From positions 1 to 20,580 of the IMG/VR virus record IMGVR_UViG_3300042465_008988: 20,580 nucleotides of DNA. One strand, 5' to 3'. This document shows, piece after piece, positions 10,563 through 19,308 of the stretch. The stretch is from a virus. A program made the position numbers and the translations under genes. How positions within the stretch are numbered: the first letter of the stretch is position 1; each line of letters opens with the position of its first letter. Below the pieces are notes generated by a model, which made no database searches, was not told where the DNA came from, and was given only the letters and a program-made list of their open reading frames with translations.

Positions 10563-11271
10563 TATAGAAAGATTTGAAGATAAAAATTCTTTTATGGATA
10601 AGTTTGAATCACTTCGTCCTGATTTATTTTTTCCGGATGAATGGACTGATGAGCAAAGAGAAAAAGCTGTTGAATTAGTCCGTCCACAAAAAACAAGAAC
10701 ATCAATGTTTTCTTCAATTCCAATGAGATGTGAAGCATCACGTTGTATTTTTGCTGAAACCTGTCCGCTTCATCAACAAAATTTAGCACCAAAGGGAAAA
10801 CCATGTCCTATAGAGATGGGAATGGTTTCTCAATTTACTGGCGAATACATGGAACAATTAGACGTAAGTCCAAACAACTTAGTTGAAGTCTCAATGGTAA
10901 GAGATCTAGTTGATCAAGAAGTTCAATATTTGCGTAAAACAAAACTTTTAGCCAAAGAACATTTTATTCAAGAGAATATTATTGGTATAGATAAAGATGG
11001 TGAGCCAATTCTTAAAAAAGAATTACACTTAGCAGTGGAGCTTGAAGACAGATTACATAAAAGAAGAAAAGATTTACGTAATCAATTATTGGCAACTAGA
11101 GAAGCTAGAGCAAAAACTGGTCAAACTCAACTTGATACAGCTCAAGCTATTTCTGAGATTATTCAAAAAGTACAAAAGATTGAAATAGAAAACAATAAGC
11201 TTATTCGCAAAAAACTTGGCACATACGAAGTAGATGATTACATAGAAGCTAGCACTAAAGATTTAGAATAA
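10552..11271 (+). CDS. Protein with a four-Cys cluster and helical C-terminus, 239 aa
   Basis: From the ATG at 10552 (MENNIERFEDKNSFMDKFES). After an acidic N-terminal part, a cluster with spacing C-x4-C-x5-C-x14-C (MRCEASRCIFAETC, then PKGKPCPIE) at about residues 63-90 could bind zinc or an iron-sulphur cluster. The rest is mostly charged helix (ELEDRLHKRRKDLRNQLL; EIIQKVQKIEIENNKL), probably coiled coil. Position upstream of the large terminase and its helical nature make a DNA-packaging accessory or small-terminase role possible, not shown. No CGG in frame. Confidence 0.65.
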   Translation: MENNIERFEDKNSFMDKFESLRPDLFFPDEWTDEQREKAVELVRPQKTRTSMFSSIPMRCEASRCIFAETCPLHQQNLAPKGKPCPIEMGMVSQFTGEYMEQLDVSPNNLVEVSMVRDLVDQEVQYLRKTKLLAKEHFIQENIIGIDKDGEPILKKELHLAVELEDRLHKRRKDLRNQLLATREARAKTGQTQLDTAQAISEIIQKVQKIEIENNKLIRKKLGTYEVDDYIEASTKDLE

Positions 11272-11275
11272 ATAT

Positions 11276-14200
11276 ATGAAAAATCATAGGTTGAGTCATA
11301 CTCAGTTGGAAAATTTGGGTACAAAAATAAAAATTGGTCCAAGAAAAATAAGTCCAATACCCCAAAAATCACCTATAACAAATCAGTCAATTGAAGCTAT
11401 GTTACGGATCTGAAACAGCTCTTGGAGAAACTTTTACAGTTGGATCTTCAAGAGGATATTTAGAAAGAGCAAAAGCTGTTGCAGACGAATATTTAGAATT
11501 AATGTTAGATCCGAAAAATAGAAGTTTATCCGGCAATGCTAGATTTAGAGGGTTAACAGATCAAGGCTTAAGGGATAATATAGAATTTACTGTTCAGGCA
11601 GAAAATTTAGATTTATCATTATTAAATAAATCAGCTGCAGATAAAATATACAGATCATATAGAGAAAAAGCACTTTCTTTAGATCAAACATTTACAAATT
11701 TAGGAATGCCAGCAATGTCACTTCCTTCAGAAAGTCCATATAGGCACTTTCTAAGATATATTGTTGATCCATTCGGTGCCGGTGATCCTAAAAACGGAAT
11801 TCACCCGGCAACTCTTAACTTAATGAGAACATCATATGGCCCAACACATGACGCAACAACTCTTGAAGATATTACAACTGGTAGAAATAGAATGAGATCT
11901 CCGTTCTCTCTTGAAAGACTCCATGAAAGAACTAAAAAATTTTTTCCAGAAGGACTGCCAACTTCTTATGAAGATTCCATAGCCAAGAATGCTGACGGAA
12001 GAGTACTTAAGCCAATGAATCATTTAGCTTTTGATAAAGGAAAAACATATACAGTTATAACATGGGACACTGAAACAACTGGATTAACCCCAGAATCTCA
12101 AATAAGAGAAATAGCATTAGTAAAAAGAACTGTTACTCACAATGCAGATGGGACAATGACTAGTAGTGCACCGGAAATATTAACTAGTAAAAGTTTTTCT
12201 TCCGACTTAATGGACATAGCTGGATATGTTGATAAAGATGGAAATACTATGTCTTTATCAGAAGCTGCATTTAGAGCTGAAAGAGGTGGTGTAGTAGACC
12301 CTGCCGATTTAGCTAAATTTAAGTCTGCATACAAAGACGGTGGTACTGGAGCTGTTGAAAGTTTTAAAGAAGTTTTAAGACTTTTTACAAATGAGGGCGA
12401 TGTTTTAGGAACAGGTCTAGGAGCTGAAAACTTAAGAATAGAAGGTCATAATGCTGAAGCTTTTGACTTAGATAAACTTATAGGAACGCTACAAAGACTT
12501 CCAGCTTTCCAAGAAGATGATGAAGCAAAAGGTTTGTTAAAAAAATTCTTACACTTAAGATCGTCCAAATCAGATTACATGCTAGATACGTTAGATAGCG
12601 CAAAAATTGCTATTGGAGCACAGCAGTCTGAACTACAAAGAATTATGAGAAGTAGCGGACTGGAGCTATCTGAAGATTTACAACATGGACTGTTGTCTTC
12701 TTTTAGTATTTCTCCAGAAATGTTTGGCGGAGCAAAAGGTACTGAGTCATTAGAGAATTTATTTTTAAACACAAACTTTTTTGAGCTATTAGAAGGTAGA
12801 GCTGGGGTAGAAGGAATAGATACCTTAACTGGCTTAATGGAAACTCGCGGTACTCACACCGCAGAAGTTGACACGATGCTTAACGCATATATTAGTGATT
12901 TCATTAACAATAATGAACTTAGGATTAGAAGACTTCCAACTGCCGGAATGCCACCATCTGGATTAAGTGACGCAGCAGCAAAAGAATATACAGATAAAGC
13001 CGCGGACTTAGAAAATTTATTTAAGACTCATGGTTTCATGAAAGAAAATAGGTCAATGACCGCCTTTGAAAAATTCATGAGAGCAAGAATTAGAAGAAGT
13101 AGCGCCGTAACTCCAATAACAAATATATCAGATATGAGTAGAGTATCTGATGATGTTTTCCAATTCCTTAATACGGAATCAGGAATGCAAAAAATATCAA
13201 TGTCTGTTACTCCTGATTATTTAGCAAGGTTAGAAAGTAAAGGAATTAATCTTGGTATCAGAGCGGAAAATCTATCAGTACCTGGTACTCCATTAAACGT
13301 TATGGACGAAGCTTCTGCTGGAAGCATTTATTATAGTCCAAAAGCAAATGATGGTAAGGGAGGGTATGTATTTTCTAATTTTGAATCTAGGGGAGTTAAG
13401 GGAGTAGCTGGATTCCAAGAACTTGATAATGACCAAGTTGCAAAAGCATTTAAATTTGCATTAGACGAATCTAGAAATGGAAAAAAAGTACCCGTAAGCA
13501 TTGGAGGTAGTAGATCAATTGCAGCAAACGCGAGTACGGAAGCTTTATCTAATATTGGGATAACTGAAATAGAAGCAACAGAACTTGACCAAATGATAAG
13601 GGCTAGAAAAGGGCTTGGGTCATTGGGTACGCCAAGATCCTTGCCAAAGGATGTAACTGGTCTATCTAAAGCACTGGGCACTACATCAGAACTTTATGGA
13701 TTAAAAGCTGGCGGATTTGCTCCGGCAGTTGTTGGTGCAAAAACTGCTGAATATTCACAAGCATTAATAGATAGAGGATTACCTTACGCTACTTATGATG
13801 TTAGAAGTAGAATAATGGCAGCAGGTGAAGCTAAGGCCACTTCAGGAATAGGTCAAACTTTAATAAGAAGAATGTCAGAAAAAGGAGATTTAACGTTTGC
13901 CGCATTAGCAGAAAAAGATTTAAGTAAGTTATCTGACATTGGTGTGCAGTTTACAATGGGCCAAGGTAAGGAAAATATTTTTGGTATACAGAGAAGATCA
14001 AAACTTGGAGAACTTTTTGATGTATCTGAAAATTCATATTTTAGAACACCTGTTACTGGTACGCCATCAAAACAAGCAAGTAGAGTTATTGTAACTGCAG
14101 ATGATCTTTCTAAACTTATGATACGAGAATTTGATAAAAGTGGTAATGTAACTGGTGAAATTAAATTTGGAAGTCAAGAATTTATAGAAAATGCAAATTT

Positions 14201-15314
14201 AAATAGATTTATAGATTCAACTGTTCAGGCAACAGATGCAGAATTAGGAGCTACAATTAACAGAGCTTTTGCTCCAAAAAACTTAAGTAGACTAACTACT
14301 GAAGATTTAGCTGAGCAAGTTCTATCTGGAAACATTAGAGCTTTTAATAAGCTTAAATCAACAGAGGGTTCTTTTGTGTCTACAGCTTTGCAAGAAGAAG
14401 CAGCAGCTTTAGCTAAAAATATTTTTGGTGAACAAGAATTATCTCCAGTAGGGTTAAAAGAAAGAATGCAACAACTGTCTGAAGTAGCTGAATTAGCTAC
14501 AAGAGAAGCTAGAGAAGGTAGACTAAGAGAATTAGCAGGAAAAGCAGATCCAGATGTTGTTATCGAAAACTACGGAAAAACAGTTAAAACTATAGCAAAT
14601 AGAATAGAAGAATCATTTATAACTGGAATGAAAATAACTGGAGGCGATGCAGTAGAAATAATAAACAAGGGAAGATTAGCTCAAGGTATTTCTGGGGTAA
14701 TGGATACGGACGTTGCTTTGAAGAGTAGACCTCACAGACTTATTAGCACAATGAGTACTGAAGACGATGGGGTTCTTGGTTATATGATGTCTGGTTCAGT
14801 TACCGATGATATGGATACCGCAGCAAGAAGTGCAGTAAGCATTTCTGGTGAAGCAGCTGATGCTGGAGTAGCAAGAGCTGCAGAAGACGCTGCAGCACGC
14901 GCAGCGCTCATTGATTCCGCGTCATTTGTAGATGATATTAAACCAACATTACCAGGTCTTAATGAGGGTGAAAAGTTTGCCAGTGAGGCAATTGCTGTTG
15001 GCAGAAAAGTCTATGAATCTAATAAAGGAAAGTTTGCATTAGGAGCTTTAGCTTTAGCTGGAGCCGTTACTGGATATAAAATAGCTAAAAGAGGAAACGA
15101 AAATGATCTCTATAGCGCTACTATGGGACCAGCACCAGTTGAAGAAGGACAAAGACCTTACGGTATACAAGAAGCTTTAATGGGCAATGGTCAAACTTCA
15201 AGAAGAAAAGATCCATTGTTTACAGCTGGTATTGTAGGAAATCTAGATAGGCAAAAAATAGGTCATACATCGATGGGTTCTAATAAAAATAGTCACTTAT
15301 TTGGAGATAGATAA
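11276..15314 (+). CDS. 1345-aa protein with a DnaQ-like exonuclease domain, +1 shift at CGG
   Basis: A short zero frame (MKNHRLSHTQLENLG... IEAML) reaches an in-frame CGG at 11405 and would stop at 11411; resuming at GGA gives GSETALGETF and the remaining 1301 residues. Residues about 258-480 look like a DEDD 3'-5' exonuclease domain: Exo I WDTETTGL (D264, E266) with IREIALV; Exo II GHNAEAFDLDKL (D397); then DTLDSAK. The expected Exo III HxxxxD appears as QHGLLSS near H470, apparently without the aspartate, so activity is uncertain. The rest is unrecognised, Ala/Ser/Arg-rich and probably structural. Near the C-terminus (about 1251-1273) a GKFALGALALAGAVTGY helix recalls the small Gly-rich proteins. 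Its size and place among head/packaging genes suggest a virion or ejected protein. Confidence 0.75.
11405..11408 (+). other. +1 recoding site: TTA CGG A
   Basis: The +1 frame is closed upstream near 11376 and the zero frame stops at 11411-11413. In-frame CGG is codon 44; the shift joins a 43-codon leader to the long frame, which otherwise has no ATG or ribosome-binding site nearby. Confidence 0.8.
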
Positions 15315-15884
15315 ATGTCACTTTTATCAAGTATAGGTAAAACTTTATATAAAGGTGCAACAACTAAAGCTGGTGCAGGCTTAATAATAGGAGGCGCAGC
15401 TGTAGCAGGTATTGCAAAAAACGCAGCACCAGCTGCAAGAGACGCAGCAATGGATGTTGCTTTTGGTGACCCTAATGCGGATGAAGCATTTCTTGGAAGA
15501 AAATTAACACCAGGTGCAGTTTTTGATGCAGCAGTTCCTGGTTCACATACAGGCAGGAACACAATAGGTGCTATGGGCGCAGGAGCGACAGTGGGAGCCG
15601 TTATTGGTGGTATGGCTAAAGGTTTCAAGGGTGGAGCATTAGGAGCTGCATTTGGAGCAACAGCTGGATTAGCTGGAAGCGCTGCAATGGGCATTGGTTA
15701 CATTAATCGAAATGAAAGATTCATAAATGAATCACCATATGTTGGAACTAGAAGATTAAATAGAGATATGACTTATGGTGGAAAAATGTATGGTCAAAGA
15801 AATTCATCTTTAGAAACTGCGCAAGAACTTAATGCAGATGGAAATATAGTTCTCGGCATGCATAACCTCAGAAGAGGTGGTTAA
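15315..15884 (+). CDS. Glycine-zipper protein, 189 aa
   Basis: MSLLSSIGKTLYKGATTKAG starts directly after the preceding TAA, with GGAGAT upstream. Two Gly/Ala-rich hydrophobic regions, about residues 17-35 and 80-132, hold repeated GxxxG spacing (IGAMGAGATVGAVIGGM; GGALGAAFGATAGLAG), the glycine-zipper pattern of helices that pack in membranes. The C-terminal 55 residues are polar. It probably inserts into or crosses the host membrane during DNA delivery, or packs in the virion interior; an inference from composition only. No in-frame CGG. Confidence 0.65.
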   Translation: MSLLSSIGKTLYKGATTKAGAGLIIGGAAVAGIAKNAAPAARDAAMDVAFGDPNADEAFLGRKLTPGAVFDAAVPGSHTGRNTIGAMGAGATVGAVIGGMAKGFKGGALGAAFGATAGLAGSAAMGIGYINRNERFINESPYVGTRRLNRDMTYGGKMYGQRNSSLETAQELNADGNIVLGMHNLRRGG

Positions 15885-15886
15885 AT

Positions 15887-17434
15887 ATGAGTGACATAAG
15901 CGGAATGGTTGACGAAGCCTCTCAAATCCCAGGAGCAATGGGTAAAGTCTTAGGCCGGAATGGAAGCAACTGCAGCAATACAAAATCCACTTTTATTATT
16001 TGGCTATGGTTCATACAGGGCTCAAAATACAATTCTTAAAGGTGGTTTCTTAGATAATAAAAGAGGTGTTGGACGGAAGGTTTAGCCCTAACCTTGCAGC
16101 TAGATCTAGAGCAAAGTTTAGACCTTTCGTAGGAAATGCATTAGATCCACTTGGACCACAGGGTGCTAATCAATTTGTTGGTGGAAGAAATATATTTGGT
16201 AGAACGACTAGAAGAGGAGAAAAGCTAGCAAGAGGTCGGAAGAAGTGCAATTAAATCTGGCACAGATGATTTAACTAAAGTAGGATCTAACTTTAAAAGA
16301 TTTAGAAGAGGAAATTTAACCGCAAATCCTAAAGCATTCTTCAGAGATCCAAACCTTTCTAGATTTGGAGCAGGACACAATAGGGGCTTTATGGCACCGA
16401 ATGCCGGTGGAGGATTAGCCTCGATAGGTAATATGTTGACTAGAACTTCGAAAGAAGCAAACCCAACATTTAGCGGTGGAGTTTTTGGAAGATTAGGAGC
16501 TGTTTCTAAATTAGAAAGAAGAGCAGCTACTACTCGTTCAACTGCTCGTGGAGACTTGAATCTTGCAAGAATAGCTAAGATGAACGGGGCAGTCTCAACA
16601 GAAGTTTATGCTGCAGCGGGAAGTCGTCTACCAGCTGTTAGGAATCCTGCCACGGGTAGATTCATGAGAAACCCAGCAAACTTTTCGACCCAGGTAACAC
16701 CATTAGGAACGCTAGTAAACAGAGCAGCTGCAGGTGAGGCTTTGTCGGTTGGTGAACGTAGAGCCATGACTGCAGCAGGCGTAAGAGGAACCGCTAGTAG
16801 ATCTTTTATGGAGTATGCCTTTATGTCAGGAGGTGGCCTTGATTTTATGTCATCTCAAGCTTTAGGCGCTACTGCCAAAACATTTGGAACGGGAACACTC
16901 ACTTTAACAGATAATGCGGAAAAAGTAGTTAGAGGTTTAGCAAAAGGCATTCATGGAAATGGACAATTTGGAGTAACTGTTGCTAATAGACTTGGTATGG
17001 CAATGCCAATGACTGAGCTCGGTGCAGCAAAAATGGGTCAAAGACTTTTGGGAGAAGGTATTTATAAAACCATGGGCGCCCGAGGAACATTGCAGGCAGT
17101 AAAGTATGGTGGAGCAAAAGTTGGAATGGCTGTTGGAGCAAGAGCTGTAGCTGCAGCTGTTCCTGGTCTTAACTTAATATTTGCGGCAGATATGGCTTAT
17201 CAACTTGCTAAGCTTGGTGGATTGGCTGTTAAAGCTGGAATCAATTTTGGTAAAGATGGAATGAAGTCAATGCAAGGTAATATGCATACCGGAATCTTTG
17301 GAGCAGGATATAAAGATGATGAAGTTAGAGCAACCTCTAGAGCTAGAGGTGTTTCCGCAATTCAAAACAGCAGACTAAATGCTAGATCGTTACTTGGATC
17401 AGAAGGTGCGATGATGGCTTCGCATTTCGGGTAG
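15887..17434 (+). CDS. 514-aa Gly/Ala/Arg-rich protein needing three +1 shifts
   Basis: MSDISGMVDEASQIPGAMGK starts after GAGGTGG. Three in-frame CGG codons (15956, 16074, 16237) each need a +1 shift; together they join four pieces into one frame of 514 aa with consistent Gly/Ala/Arg-rich composition: KVLG-G-MEATAA, RGVG-G-RFSPNLA, LARG-G-RSAIKSG. The N-terminal third is basic (RRGEKLARG; NFKRFRRGNL); the C-terminal third has a hydrophobic zipper-like region at about residues 408-455 (VGMAVGARAVAAAVPGLNL). It is probably an internal or membrane-active virion protein paired with the 189-aa protein before it. No family recognised. Confidence 0.7.
15956..15959 (+). other. +1 recoding site 1 of 3 in one gene: GGC CGG A
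   Basis: The +1 frame has a TAG at 15951-15953, so the shift must come after it, and CGG is the second codon that can follow. Resuming at GGA gives LG-G-MEATAAIQN. Confidence 0.8.
16074..16077 (+). other. +1 recoding site 2 of 3: GGA CGG A
   Basis: The +1 frame is closed by TAG at 16051-16053 and the zero frame by TAG at 16083-16085, a 29-nt window. In-frame CGG; resuming at GGA gives VG-G-RFSPN. Confidence 0.85.
16237..16240 (+). other. +1 recoding site 3 of 3: GGT CGG A
   Basis: The +1 frame is closed by TAG at 16226-16228 and the zero frame by TAA at 16252-16254, a 23-nt window. In-frame CGG; resuming at GGA gives RG-G-RSAIKSG. Confidence 0.85.
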
Positions 17435-17442
17435 AATATACT

Positions 17443-19300
17443 ATGGACAAAACTCAAGAATTTCGTAAAAGATTAGAAGGTTTACCTAGAGACGATCTTT
17501 TAGAAATCATTAACGCTCAAGATCCAGAATACTCAAAACAGGTTAATAGAATTGAATGGGTTTTTAAGAATAAATTAAGTCACATAAACTGGACAGATGG
17601 AACACCAGTTGAAGGTAGAGAATTCACAAACAGAGAATTAGCTTTATTAATCGATGAACCATTTGAAGTTGATAATAACTTATTAGACATGCGGAATATC
17701 TGCTGATCAACAAAGGCAAATACACATTTCTAAAGATCCATGTAGATGGGCAAAACATTTTCTTCAAGCAGAAACAAGAGTTTATCAAACTTTAATTTTG
17801 CGCGATCCAGCTTTGAGAAAAGTATTAAGAGCAGGTCGTCGTTTAGGAAAAACTTTCAGCATGGCTATTGCATTGCTTCACTATAGCTACACCCATAAAG
17901 ACGGCAGGTGCCTAGTTATTGCACCAATGAAATCGCACGTTGAATTAATTTATCAAGAAATTCTTAGATTAGCTTCTAAGAATGAAATAGTAATGAATTC
18001 AATTACGAGAAAAGTAACCAGTCCTCAGTTTATGATTCAGTTTTCTAATGGATCTACAATTAGATTCTTTACATCTGGCATGCGTTCAGGTGGAAAGTCA
18101 GACGTAGCCCGTGGTCAAGAAGCACACGTGATTGTGTTGGACGAAATGGACTACATGCACGCAGATGACCTTGACGCGCTCTACGCGATGCTACAGAAGA
18201 CCGCAGAAGACCAACCCGATAAAATACTCATTGGAGCTTCAACGCCAACTGGTAGAAGAGAAAGATTCTGGGAATGGTGCAGAAGCGCTAGATTCCAAGA
18301 GTTTTGGTTTCCGTCATATTGCAACCCATATTTTTCAAAAGAACAAGAAGATGAATTTAGAGAGCAATACTCAGAGATGGGTTATCGTCACGAAATTGAA
18401 GCAGACTGGGGCGAAGACGCAGAAGGTGTTTATCCTAGAAAGTTTATAGACAAAGCTTTCATAGATCCATCTTGGGACTATACTCCCGAAATACAATCAG
18501 CTAGATCATTCTATACAATTGGAGTTGACTGGGATAAGTACGGTGCTGGAACAAATATAGTTGTATTAGAAACCTGTAACGAAAATTATGAAGATGAAAG
18601 ATTTAGAAATAAAGTTAGAGTTGTATATAGAGAAGAAATTCCTAAATCTGAATACACATTAACAAATGGAGTTAATAGAATAGTTGAATTAAATGAATCT
18701 TTTAATCCAAAACACATTTATGTTGACAGAGGATATGGAGAAGTTCAAGTAGAACTGCTTAGGAAGTATGGAACAGAAAATCCAAAATCAAATCTTAGAG
18801 ATAGAGTTAAGGGAATAGGATTTGGCGAAAGCATTGAGATAAGAGATCCATATACCAAGCTTCCAATTAAAAAAGAAATTAAACCATACATGGTAGATAA
18901 CCTAACTCAATATCTTGAAAGAGAAGCTATCTTGTTTCCAGTTTCAGATGAAGAACTTTATATGCAGTTAATTTCATATGTTGTTGTTAGAACTACTCAA
19001 ACCGGAAGGCCTATATTCGAAGCTGGTGGATCAGCTATGGATCACGCTCATGATGCGCTAATGCTAGCACTTCTTGCTATTACTCAAAATTATGGAGACT
19101 TTAGTAAATTAAAGGTAGCAAGAAATACAGAGAGTTTCTCGAATACATTCTTTATGCCAAAGGCGAATAGTGTATCTGACGATGGGGATAAAGAAGCACC
19201 TGCATCTGGTATTATGGTAACCACTAAGAGAAACTCTGACTTGATGCCAGGTATCAGAAAAGGGAGACCTGCAAAACGTGTTTCTAGAAAAATGTTTTAG
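17443..19300 (+). CDS. terL: Terminase large subunit, 618 aa after a +1 shift at CGG
   Basis: The DNA-packaging motor: ATPase plus headful or site-specific nuclease acting at the prohead portal. The N-terminal ATPase has Walker A AGRRLGKT (residues 130-137) and Walker B VIVLDEMDY (D233, E234), with the coupling motif GASTPTG after it. The C-terminal RNase H-like nuclease has acidic residues D362 (IGVDWDKYG), D428 (YVDRGYGE) and D533/D537 (MDHAHDALMLA). The zero frame stops at 17704 after 87 codons; in-frame CGG (17692) with resumption at GGA gives LDM-G-ISADQQRQIHISKD and joins the missing N-terminal segment ahead of Walker A. The ATPase start downstream has no ATG with a ribosome-binding site, so the shift seems needed for a normal product. 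Confidence 0.92.
17692..17695 (+). other. +1 recoding site in the terminase gene: ATG CGG A
   Basis: The tightest case. The +1 frame has TAG at 17684-17686 and the zero frame TGA at 17704-17706, leaving 17 nt for the switch. The zero-frame codons there are ATG, CGG, AAT, ATC and TGC. Confidence 0.88.
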
Positions 19301-19308
19301 GTAAAAAT

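Noticed and set aside
15293-15694. Leftward Ala/Pro-rich frame
   Set aside because: It is the antisense image of the Gly/Ala-rich 189-aa gene and has no ribosome-binding site.
7902-17695. Frame breaks as ordinary sequencing or assembly indels
   Set aside because: Random indels would be of either sign and in any frame. All nine are +1, all produce an in-frame CGG, and out-of-frame GCCGG, CCCGG and GGCGG in the same genes are undamaged. Raw-read confirmation is still needed.
7902-17695. Seven decaying pseudogenes
   Set aside because: The pieces are otherwise intact, keep catalytic motifs and tight gene spacing, and have no other stops or deletions.
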